NCBI GenBank assembly: GCA_043781315.1
Contig: JAYWBR010000098.1
Location: 1-20,114 of the forward strand
Length of the DNA: 20,114 bases
Direction: 5' to 3'
Source of the DNA: CAIQOK01 sp043781315
GTDB taxonomy: Bacteria > Verrucomicrobiota > Verrucomicrobiia > Limisphaerales > CAIQOK01
Each line of letters opens with the position of its first letter. The stretch's first letter is position 1. Shown piece after piece: positions 8,028 through 14,776 of the stretch. The notes under the pieces were generated by a model. That model saw only the letters and a program-made list of their open reading frames with translations. It did no database searches and was not told the DNA's origin. The translations under genes were made by a program, and so were the position numbers.

Positions 8028-9693
8028 AGGGCGCTTTCAACCGGAAGAACGTGGGGGCGGCTGTCTTGGAAACCAGCGTGGAGATGACGAATCCGTTGGT
8101 GGTCAGACTGGAGGAAAGGGGCGCCCAGGCGGCGGTGTTGAGCAACGTGGAGCTGGACTGTAGTTGGTAGTTGGAGGCGTAGAGCGGCCAGGAAAGGAGG
8201 ACATTGGCCTCCGCCGGGGCGATGGCGAGCTGGGGTGGCGTGGTGGCGATGACCTCGGTGATTTGCGTGGCCCAGATGCCGTAGGCCAAGTTAGGGGCGG
8301 AGAAGTCGGCCCACGATTGGAGGGTCCAAAAATGCGTCGGGTTCGCGGGATCCACGGAAGTGGCGCTGTAATCTCCCCAGCGGCTGGCGGTCGCGAGGCC
8401 AAAGGTTTCGGAAATGTCGTGATAATTGTCCACGCCGGCCTTCAACAAAAGGCCGCCGCCAAACGTGGTCTGGCCGTTTTTGGTTTCACCCACGTAGGCG
8501 TAGCTGCTGATATAGGTGGCACCGCCGGAACCGTTGCAGCCGATGACGACCACGCCGTACTGATTGGCCGCGATGGAGGGAAAATATAAATCCAGATTCG
8601 GGTCGGCGAGGGTGCCCTGTTCGAGCAGTGTGTGGTCGGCGGCGCGGACGCGATACCAGCGGATGGCGAGGCGGCCGTTAAGCTCCGTGTTGCCCACGGC
8701 ATACAGGACGCCGCCCACGGCATAGACCTTCGCGCTTAACCGCGCATCGTTCGCCTGCAACGTCGTGGTGCCATCGGGTTGGTGCGCGGTGAACTGCGGG
8801 ACGCTCAGGTTGGGATTGTCCGGCACGACATAGGGCAGGACATTCAAGAAGGTGGACGGAGTCAGTGTGGGGGTGAGGCCGCCGGCATTTTGCACGGCAA
8901 ACCAGACGAGGTTTGAGTGCGGGTTGCTGTCGTTGCCAATGTCACCCATCGAAAGAATGCTTCCGCGCGCGCTGCCATCAGTGCAGATGGCCGGTTGCAA
9001 CACCTCGCCGCGCACGGCGTAATTCATCACGCCGAACCAGGTCATGTTCGCCACCGTCGGCGTGGTGCCGGTCAGATCCGCCTTGGGAATGGAAACCAGG
9101 CCCGCGCCCTTCGGGACTTCGCCCGCGCTGTAAAAATCGCCCGAGAGGTAAACCGCGTTGGTGTCCAGACCGAGCGTCGGGAAGTCGGCGAAGAATCCGT
9201 TGTCCGGGTCGGCTTGAAACTTGAACCCCTTCCACAGCCCCGTCGGGCTGGCGGTGGTGGAAACCGCCAGCAAAAAATTATTGGCCTCCGCCGTGGGATC
9301 GGCGGCGGCGGCATCGAAATCCACCTGCGTGGCAAACCAGCGCTGTGAAGCGGGATCGTAGATCACGCGCGGATCGGTGGTCACGGCATCCGAGGAAATG
9401 ATCAGCCCGGCATCGGCCCAGAACGCCGCGTTGCTTTTGCGCTGCACGCTCAGGCCCGTGGTCTTGCTGTAAACGGCCACGGTGCCGTTGATGAATTCCA
9501 TGAAGTGGTTCGGCCCCACCGCGCCATTGCCATCCGGCGGCACGGACTGGGAATTGACGCCGTAAGTGCTGCCCAAAAAATTCTTGCCCAGGGTGACCGT
9601 CACCGCGCCATTGGCTTCTGGCAGCGTAGCGCACAACAGGAGGCAGAGTAGTTGGGACGAAAAGGAGGAGAGTTTTTTTAAAAATGAGTTCAC
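8026..9693 (-). CDS. Secreted beta-rich protein of unknown function with a Verrucomicrobia-type C-terminal tail
   Basis: This 555-residue protein begins MNSFLKKLSSFSSQLLCLLL, a signal peptide with probable cleavage after ...PEANGA near residue 30. The mature part starts with PPDGNGAVGPNHFMEFINGT and later DPRVIYDPASQRWFAT, a pattern of secreted proteins that look like beta-propellers (Asp-Pro-x-x-x-Tyr-Asp, Arg-Trp). The last 70 residues (LSWPLYASNYQLQSSSTLL...FFRLKAP) form a beta-sandwich-like tail repeated on many exported Verrucomicrobia proteins; a surface or sorting role for it is inference. The start is a GTG at 9693, needed to keep the positively charged signal start. No catalytic motif was recognised, and no function is assigned. 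It diverges from the LapA-like gene and faces hemN. Confidence 0.85.
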   Translation of the reverse strand: MNSFLKKLSSFSSQLLCLLLCATLPEANGAVTVTLGKNFLGSTYGVNSQSVPPDGNGAVGPNHFMEFINGTVAVYSKTTGLSVQRKSNAAFWADAGLIISSDAVTTDPRVIYDPASQRWFATQVDFDAAAADPTAEANNFLLAVSTTASPTGLWKGFKFQADPDNGFFADFPTLGLDTNAVYLSGDFYSAGEVPKGAGLVSIPKADLTGTTPTVANMTWFGVMNYAVRGEVLQPAICTDGSARGSILSMGDIGNDSNPHSNLVWFAVQNAGGLTPTLTPSTFLNVLPYVVPDNPNLSVPQFTAHQPDGTTTLQANDARLSAKVYAVGGVLYAVGNTELNGRLAIRWYRVRAADHTLLEQGTLADPNLDLYFPSIAANQYGVVVIGCNGSGGATYISSYAYVGETKNGQTTFGGGLLLKAGVDNYHDISETFGLATASRWGDYSATSVDPANPTHFWTLQSWADFSAPNLAYGIWATQITEVIATTPPQLAIAPAEANVLLSWPLYASNYQLQSSSTLLNTAAWAPLSSSLTTNGFVISTLVSKTAAPTFFRLKAP

Positions 9694-9851
9694 GACTGGT
9701 GGCCGCCAATTAAGCTCATGTGCGGAGGATCGTCAAGTTTTCCAGCCTTCCGGTGACTGATTTGTCGGCGGCGGCGGGCGGTGACCCGACTTTGGAGGTG
9801 GCCGAATCCTTTTGCGTTTGGGATTTTGATTTCCTAGCTTCCCCGGACTTT

Positions 9852-10088
9852 ATGAACGCAAAACTTTTGCTGAAGACCATTTTCATGATCGGCATCCTGC
9901 TGCTGCTGGTCATCATGGGCATGAACAACCGCCAGACCGTCGAGCTTTCCATGAAGCCGATCTTGCCGCAGGCGCAGAAGATGAACGCGGCCTACATGTA
10001 TTTTGCCTTCTTCGGCGTCGGGGTTCTCACCGGCACCGTGCTGACGGCGGGCGGCAAGCGCGGCGGTGGCAAGGGAAAATCGGAGTAA
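9852..10088 (+). CDS. Small LapA-like inner-membrane protein
   Basis: The 78-residue protein has two hydrophobic segments, about residues 6-23 (LLKTIFMIGILLLLVIMG) and 46-66 (AAYMYFAFFGVGVLTGTVL), separated by a hydrophilic stretch containing NNRQTVELSM. It ends in a Gly/Lys/Arg-rich cytosolic tail. The 'N.Q.V.L.......P' pattern after the first helix is that of the LapA/YciS (DUF1049) family, in which E. coli LapA helps control lipopolysaccharide synthesis; that role is not shown here. The ATG at 9852 was chosen because upstream in-frame codons encode unrelated residues. A hairpin follows the stop after about 30 bases. Confidence 0.8.
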   Translation: MNAKLLLKTIFMIGILLLLVIMGMNNRQTVELSMKPILPQAQKMNAAYMYFAFFGVGVLTGTVLTAGGKRGGGKGKSE

Positions 10089-10119
10089 CACGCGCAAACC
10101 TTTCGTCCTCCTTCTACTT

Positions 10120-10154
10120 CTCGTCCTCGAACCGGGTGGAAAATCGAGGACGAG
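10120..10154. terminator. Hairpin between convergent genes, candidate bidirectional terminator
   Basis: CTCGTCCTCGA (10120-10130) is exactly mirrored by TCGAGGACGAG (10144-10154) around a 13-base loop, and two further T-G pairs can extend the stem. It lies between the LapA-like gene and the amidase, ending three bases from the amidase stop. Neither strand has a strong T-tract. Its position between convergent genes supports a terminator role. Confidence 0.55.
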
Positions 10155-10157
10155 GGA

Positions 10158-11147
10158 TTATCCCTTAACAGCGGCCTTGTACGCCAGGATTCCATCCACG
10201 ATGGCGCGGGCCATCTGCCGGCGATACGCGGGATTTAGAATCTTTTTCTGCTCCACGGGATGCGACATGAACCCGCCTTCGATGAGCACGGCTGGCATCG
10301 TTGCTTCGCGCAGCACTTGAAAGCGGGCGCGCTTGATGCCGCGATCTTCGACCGGGAGTTCGCGTCGCAGGGACTTCTGCAATTGGTGCGCGAGGAGCAG
10401 GTTTTTTTCATCATTGCCATTGGCGGCGAGCCAGCGGGTGTCGCCGGTTTCGCCGTGTGCGTTGGATGAGCTGGCCCCGGCCGGCGTGAGGCAATAGGTT
10501 TCGATGCCTTGCACTTCCAGGCGGTCCACCGGCGAGGAATTGAAGTGGAGGCTGACAAACAAATCAGCGCGGCGGCGGCGGGCGATGGCGGTGCGCTCCG
10601 CACGATCCACGTACACATCTTTGGTGCGCGTCATCACGACGTTGAAACCGGCACGGGTCAACTGGCTGCTCAACTCCTGCGCGAGCAGCAGGGTGTATTT
10701 TTTTTCCTCGATGCCGCCGACATGTTCGCCCATGTCCGCGCCGCCGTGGCCGGCATCCAGGCAGATGGTTTTGAGTTTGAGGCCGGGCTTGTTCGCGGGC
10801 GGATGCAGCAGGGGGTTGAAATTTTTTTCCAAGTCCAACTGGGAAATCCCGACCACGCCGTCCTGGAGCGACACGGGAAAGGACAGCCGCGTCGGCACGC
10901 CGTTGATCCGTGCGTCGCAGGAATTGACGGTGAGGGTGAGGCGCGCGACGCCGTTGCTGAGTTCGAGAATTTTTTCCCGGTCGAGCCAGTGGGTTTGGAA
11001 TTGATTGACTCGCGCCCAGTCGGCCAGGCGCACGTATTCCCGGCCGGTGACGGCTGGCCGGCGGTCGGCCGGGCGCGCGCCGCTGCGGTGCGGCAGCAGC
11101 GCCAGCGTGAGCAGCAGTGCGGGGAAAATTCGGGCCGCAATTTTCAT
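10158..11147 (-). CDS. Exported N-acetylmuramoyl-L-alanine amidase (Amidase_3)
   Basis: This enzyme cleaves the bond between N-acetylmuramic acid and L-alanine in peptidoglycan, acting in the periplasm. The 329-residue protein starts with a signal peptide (MKIAARIFPALLLTLALLPH). Residues about 35-115 form a small beta domain (RLTLTVNSCDARINGVPTRL...) resembling copper-amine-oxidase-N or stalk domains found before such amidases. The catalytic domain from about 124 has the zinc ligands expected of Amidase_3: His134 in DAGHGG, a Glu in GGIEEKKYTL (147 or 148) and His201 in SLHFN, plus the catalytic Glu300 in LIEGGFMSH. Lipid anchoring is not indicated. The start is the ATG at 11147. It is likely to work in cell separation or wall turnover. 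Confidence 0.93.
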   Translation of the reverse strand: MKIAARIFPALLLTLALLPHRSGARPADRRPAVTGREYVRLADWARVNQFQTHWLDREKILELSNGVARLTLTVNSCDARINGVPTRLSFPVSLQDGVVGISQLDLEKNFNPLLHPPANKPGLKLKTICLDAGHGGADMGEHVGGIEEKKYTLLLAQELSSQLTRAGFNVVMTRTKDVYVDRAERTAIARRRRADLFVSLHFNSSPVDRLEVQGIETYCLTPAGASSSNAHGETGDTRWLAANGNDEKNLLLAHQLQKSLRRELPVEDRGIKRARFQVLREATMPAVLIEGGFMSHPVEQKKILNPAYRRQMARAIVDGILAYKAAVKG

Positions 11148-11333
11148 GGTGGCGCAATCTGCATACCGGGCGCGGGTTATTCAAGCGAAATGCCGGAATC
11201 AAGGGCGCGCGGAAATAGGCTGGACAGCCCGGCGGATTGTCTTTAGTTGTGAAGTCATCCAGCGAAGACACGGCGGATTCATTCTTCCGGATGGAAAAGT
11301 TGAAGCGGCCATTCGAGGTGCTGGGCGATCAAC

Positions 11334-11338
11334 AAGGA
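11334..11338 (+). promoter_or_regulatory. Shine-Dalgarno sequence that decides the start of the 11348 gene
   Basis: AAGGA at 11334-11338 lies nine bases before the ATG at 11348 and only three before the ATG at 11342. The spacing favours 11348. It is the only clear Shine-Dalgarno-like motif found before a gene in this window. Confidence 0.5.
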
Positions 11339-11347
11339 TCCATGCTT

Positions 11348-11761
11348 ATGCCGAAATCATCTGTCAGTGTCGTACCCGTGGGGAAAAAAGTTTGCAAACC
11401 GTTCCTGCTTGAGGTCATGGTTTTCAGCCCCGAATCCGGCTACAAATTCAAGGTCATCGTCGAGCGCTCCTGCACGCCCGAGGCCGACGCCATCTGGAAA
11501 CTGGTCTTTGATCTGTTCAAAGTGACGGGCACCCAGGAAGTTCAAATCGTCCACGTCTCGTTCACCACCGGCACGCCCGTGGAAGCGAAGGCCGTGCAAA
11601 GCATGGCGGCGCAGGGCGTGAAGCCGGCGCAGGCCAAAATCCTGGTGGAGGAAGTGCATCCTGCCGCCAAAGCCATTGAAGGTGTCGCCAATCCAAAGCC
11701 CGCGCAGAAGCAAAAACTTCACGACTCCCTGAGCAAAGTGGTCAACGTGAGTTTTCCTTGA
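11348..11761 (+). CDS. Small protein of unknown function, upstream of the Omp85-type gene
   Basis: I do not recognise this protein. From the ATG at 11348 it has 137 residues (MPKSSVSVVPVGKKVCKPFL...). It alternates beta-like stretches (FLLEVMVFSPESGYKFKVIV, EVQIVHVSF) with a helix (EADAIWKLVFDLFKV), followed by an Ala/Lys/Gln-rich tail around residues 85-125. There is no signal peptide or membrane segment, so it should be cytosolic. In-frame upstream starts exist at 11342, 11291 (ATG) and 11237 (TTG), and the real start is not certain. The stop is 10 bases before the next gene, so the two are probably cotranscribed, which would link it to outer-membrane or secretion work. The 200 bases upstream, shared with the divergent amidase gene, probably hold both promoters. 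Confidence 0.65.
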   Translation: MPKSSVSVVPVGKKVCKPFLLEVMVFSPESGYKFKVIVERSCTPEADAIWKLVFDLFKVTGTQEVQIVHVSFTTGTPVEAKAVQSMAAQGVKPAQAKILVEEVHPAAKAIEGVANPKPAQKQKLHDSLSKVVNVSFP

Positions 11762-11771
11762 CCCTGCGGCC

Positions 11772-13628
11772 ATGCGCTTCCAGCTCAAGCTCAAACATCG
11801 GGCCGGCCTTTGGCTGGCCTTGGTGTTGCCGCTGGGATGCTGCGCACAAATCGCCGCGCCCGTCACCAGCTTGGAAGTCGGTGATGCCACCGCCAGCCCC
11901 GGAGCACGCCCGTTTCATCTCCGGGAAAAAGTCGCGCACGCCCGCGCGCAAAAACAGAAAGTTTATGCTCTGCGTGTCGGCGCGGTGGCGGTGGAGGGCC
12001 GCTGGGCGGGCAACGTGAAATTACCGCTCGTCACCGGTGAACTGCTGACGCCGGAAAAACTTTCCGCCGCCATGGAAGCGCTGGAGGCGGACGTCACCGC
12101 CGACACGTTTCGCGGTTATGGGCTGCGGTCGCAGGGCGAGATTGGCGTGCTTTACATTGACGTGGACTTCGCCACCAACGCGCCGCCCAACGCGCGTATT
12201 GTGGATGTCACGTTCCGTCCTTACTACGTTCACTTCTCACTCGTGAAAATGGGTGACAACGTCCTGCCCATCCCGCGCTCGGCGTTTCCAACATTTTACC
12301 AAAATGTTCCCCGACCGTTGCTCGCGCTCAAACCGAGCGTCAGCGTTTCCTACGACCGCGCCTTCGGCACCGCGCTGGGGGCGGCCGTGGAAACCGACCT
12401 GCTCAACCTGTCCGATCCCGCGCGGCACAGCGCATCGCCGGAGTTGGATCGTCACCTCGACTTGTCGCTGCAAGGGGCCAAGGCGTTGGAGGAAATTTAT
12501 CATCGCGAAGTTGGCGGCTTGCGCTACCACGTCAGGCAGGACGGTCGGGCATTGCAGGAAATTAATTTTCGCGCCGGTTACGACGGAGCCAGCGAACCGC
12601 TGGGCCAGTTCGAGCACACGCGCCAGGCCGGTTTTGGCGGCGGCGGGCTGATGTGGCATCTCGCCCACAACACCCGCGTCGCGCTCGACACCGGCTACCG
12701 CTACAACTCCGATGAATTAAAAGGACAACCCGGCCCACTCGGCGCCCGCTCCTCCGCGCACGAACAATTCAACCGCCTGCTGCTCGACACCATCCCGCGT
12801 CCGCTCTACGGCTTTCTGCGCGCCACGGTTTGGGAGGACAACGGCTGGTTGAACGGTTCCGCCGGTGCCTATCAACGGCTCGCCGGCCGCGTCGGTTATG
12901 CGAAAGAAATTCCGCTGACCGACAATCAAAGCATCGGCCTCGAACTGGTGGCCGGCGCGGGCAAGGTCTGGGGCAACGCTCCTGCGCAGTCGCGTTTCTT
13001 CGGCGGCAATTCGCCCGGACAATTTTTGTACGACAGCCTCTCATCCACCACGTTGTTGAACATGCCGGTCGGGCCGATCCTCCGCAGCTTCGGCGAAGGC
13101 CAGGCCGGATTGTCCGCACCGGGCGGACGGCGCGGCGGCGAGGCTTTCTGGCATGTGAACTTGAACCTGACCTTGCCCATTCCTTATTTTTCCCGCGCCC
13201 TGATCCCCAACGAACTCACCGACCTTGAAGATGAAAATGGCCACCCGACTTCGCTCAAGCAACTGCTCCGCCGGCAGATTGACGTGACCGGCCCGAGCAT
13301 GTTGGCGGCGACCTTGATGCAGCAAGGAATGAGCGATGCGGAAGCGGCGGCGAAGGCGGAAAACATCCTGGACGAAATCAAGCCCGCGACGCATTACATC
13401 ATCAACGACGCCAATCTTTACTCGATCAAACCGCTGCTGATGTTCGACGCGGCGGGACTGTCGGGCGGCGGTCTGGCTGGTCAAACGTGGCTGGCGGCGG
13501 GCGGCGGGCTGCAACTCACCATCGTCACCGCCAAACTGGAAGTCGGCTATATGCACACGTTGAGCGGGCCGACCTTCGGGTCGCGCGGCAACTTTTTTTT
13601 CCGGCTCGTCTTCCAGAATCTTTTTTGA
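11772..13628 (+). CDS. Omp85-superfamily outer-membrane protein (POTRA plus beta-barrel)
   Basis: The 618-residue protein opens with a signal peptide (KLKHRAGLWLALVLPLGCCA). Residues about 60-150 look like a POTRA domain (LLTPEKLSAAMEALEADV, IGVLYIDVDFA, NARIVDVTFRPYYV). The rest alternates polar and hydrophobic strands as in a 16-stranded barrel. SRFFGGNSPGQFLYDS near 415-430 sits where Omp85 proteins carry their 'RFF.GG..S.RGY' block. The end matches the final strands (IKPLLMFDAAGLSGG ... RGNFFFRLVFQNLF) and finishes with the aromatic residue read by the barrel assembly machine. Between about 480 and 550 a mostly helical, charged insert interrupts the barrel. With one POTRA-like domain it resembles TpsB/FhaC or TamA-like proteins more than BamA. 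No two-partner secretion substrate lies next to it. Start ATG at 11772. Confidence 0.75.
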   Translation: MRFQLKLKHRAGLWLALVLPLGCCAQIAAPVTSLEVGDATASPGARPFHLREKVAHARAQKQKVYALRVGAVAVEGRWAGNVKLPLVTGELLTPEKLSAAMEALEADVTADTFRGYGLRSQGEIGVLYIDVDFATNAPPNARIVDVTFRPYYVHFSLVKMGDNVLPIPRSAFPTFYQNVPRPLLALKPSVSVSYDRAFGTALGAAVETDLLNLSDPARHSASPELDRHLDLSLQGAKALEEIYHREVGGLRYHVRQDGRALQEINFRAGYDGASEPLGQFEHTRQAGFGGGGLMWHLAHNTRVALDTGYRYNSDELKGQPGPLGARSSAHEQFNRLLLDTIPRPLYGFLRATVWEDNGWLNGSAGAYQRLAGRVGYAKEIPLTDNQSIGLELVAGAGKVWGNAPAQSRFFGGNSPGQFLYDSLSSTTLLNMPVGPILRSFGEGQAGLSAPGGRRGGEAFWHVNLNLTLPIPYFSRALIPNELTDLEDENGHPTSLKQLLRRQIDVTGPSMLAATLMQQGMSDAEAAAKAENILDEIKPATHYIINDANLYSIKPLLMFDAAGLSGGGLAGQTWLAAGGGLQLTIVTAKLEVGYMHTLSGPTFGSRGNFFFRLVFQNLF

Positions 13629-13650
13629 CCGCGCCATCCGACCTCGGGGT

Positions 13651-13781
13651 GCTTCTTGAGGCACTGCTCTCGGAGCGCCGGTCTCCGACCCGGCAAGCAT
13701 TGAGTTTCGGCAGCAACGCGCCGGATCGGAGATCGGCGCTCCGCAACGTCAGCGATGTTTTGACTCCTTGCCTCAAGAAGC
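13651..13781. repeat. 131-base element bounded by 13-base inverted repeats
   Basis: GCTTCTTGAGGCA (13651-13663) is exactly mirrored by TGCCTCAAGAAGC (13769-13781). The element contains the 71-base palindrome copy 2, off-centre (8 bases from the left repeat and 26 from the right). It lies in the 220-base gap between the Omp85-type gene and frr. The nested design suggests a small non-autonomous element or a strong transcript end. Confidence 0.7.
13672..13742. repeat. 71-base palindromic repeat (copy 2), upstream of frr
   Basis: Arms 13672-13694 and 13720-13742 are identical in sequence to those of copy 1 within hemE, and the loop is again 25 bases (13695-13719) but of partly different sequence. 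Total length is 71 in both. Fixed arms with a variable loop indicate a dispersed family under selection or recent spread. Confidence 0.95.
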
Positions 13782-13848
13782 CTTTCCGCCTGCGCGCGCA
13801 GTTTGACGCTATACACTCCCGCCGGGCTTTGCTAGTGTCTGCGCACTT

Positions 13849-14409
13849 ATGGCACTTGATGATTTTTTATTGGAAGCGGAAGAAAAAATGGAGAAGACCG
13901 AGCAGGTGGTCGGGCATGAATTTGCCGGCGTCCGCACCGGCAAGGCGTCGGCGGGCCTCGTGGAAAACATCCTCGTGGAAGTTTACGGCTCCGCGATGCG
14001 CATCCGCGAACTGGCCGGCATCACCGCGCCCGAACCGCGTACCCTCGCCATCCAGCCGTGGGACGCCACCACGCTGCCGGCCATTGAAAAGGCGATTCAA
14101 AAAAGCAACCTCGGCCTCTCGCCCGCCACGCAGGGCAAGGTCATCCGTATTTTCTTTCCCGAACTGAGCACCGAGCGTCGTCAAGAGTTCGTCAAAATCT
14201 GTAAGAAGATGGCCGAGGATGGTCGCGTGGCCGTCCGCCATGTTCGCCGCGACACGATGGACTTGCTGAAGAAGCACGCACACGACAGCGGCACCACCGA
14301 GGATCAAGTGGAGGCGGCGGAAAAAGAATTGCAAAAGATGACCGACACCTACATCGGCAAGATTGACGCGAGCCTGGCCGGCAAGGAAAAAGAAATCATG
14401 ACGGTCTGA
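13849..14409 (+). CDS. frr: Ribosome recycling factor
   Basis: Frr splits the post-termination ribosome together with EF-G. The 186-residue length is standard (about 185). The first helix carries FAGVRTGKASAGLVENILVE (about 26-45), the conserved RTG-x-AS hinge block. Domain II includes LAGITAPEPRTLAIQPWD (about 55-72) and SNLGLSPATQGKVIRIFFPE. Domain I resumes with LSTERRQEFVKICKKMAEDG and the C-terminal helix ending TYIGKIDASLAGKEKEIMTV. The start ATG at 13849 has no clear Shine-Dalgarno sequence. Upstream lies the nested palindromic element; pyrH and tsf, frequent partners, are not adjacent. The next reading frame follows 10 bases after the stop. Confidence 0.98.
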   Translation: MALDDFLLEAEEKMEKTEQVVGHEFAGVRTGKASAGLVENILVEVYGSAMRIRELAGITAPEPRTLAIQPWDATTLPAIEKAIQKSNLGLSPATQGKVIRIFFPELSTERRQEFVKICKKMAEDGRVAVRHVRRDTMDLLKKHAHDSGTTEDQVEAAEKELQKMTDTYIGKIDASLAGKEKEIMTV

Positions 14410-14419
14410 ACCGTTCCGC

Positions 14420-14743
14420 ATGAAAACGGAAAGCGATCCCGAAGATTTGGAAGCCTTGTGGAAGTCGCCGGAGAATTGAAAGGCTGGCAGCATCTACTAC
14501 TGCAAAGCCGACCCGCGCGTCATCGTTCCCAAACGGCAGAAGTGGATGGGTTGGACGATCAACTTCGCCCGGGCCTCGGCCTTTCCCACGCTGCTCGGGC
14601 TGGTCGCTTCCATTTCAATTCCCCTGGCCTGGCTGGCTTTTCACGGATTCGTGAACACTTGGATTTGGTTCGCCGTCTTGGTCGCGGATATTGTCGTGGT
14701 GTGTTTGATCTGCTGGCTGATGGCGGCAACGAAAAGGCGGTAG
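14420..14743 (+). pseudogene. DUF5808-like small membrane protein interrupted by an in-frame TGA
   Basis: An ATG at 14420, 10 bases after frr, opens MKTESDPEDLEALWKSPEN and meets TGA at 14477-14479. The same frame then continues without a shift as KAGSIYYCKADPRVIVPKRQ, KWMGWTINFARASAFP, two membrane helices (about LLGLVASISIPLAWLAFHGF and WIWFAVLVADIVVVCLICWL) and a basic end, stopping at 14743. The 'N-W-K-x-G-x-x-Y-Y...DPR-x-x-VPKR...GWT-x-NF' pattern is that of DUF5808-type proteins as I know them, where the residue at the TGA is Trp (TGG). One base change would therefore restore a 107-residue protein. A restart at ATG 14546 would still give a 65-residue two-helix protein. TGA is used as an ordinary stop elsewhere in the window. 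A sequencing error or a recent nonsense mutation is the likeliest cause. Confidence 0.7.
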
Positions 14744-14776
14744 TCAGATTTTCAGAGTTAACCCCTCGTTTTGGCT

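Noticed and set aside
13547..13816. Short minus-strand frames across the frr upstream region
   Set aside because: They run through the palindromic repeat and into the end of the Omp85-type gene; repeat translation and shadow coding explain them.
14482..14509. A selenocysteine insertion hairpin after the TGA at 14477
   Set aside because: The stem is two 4-base pieces with unequal bulges, the loop CATCTACTA lacks the expected G/U bases, and the site is a structural Trp and not a redox Cys.
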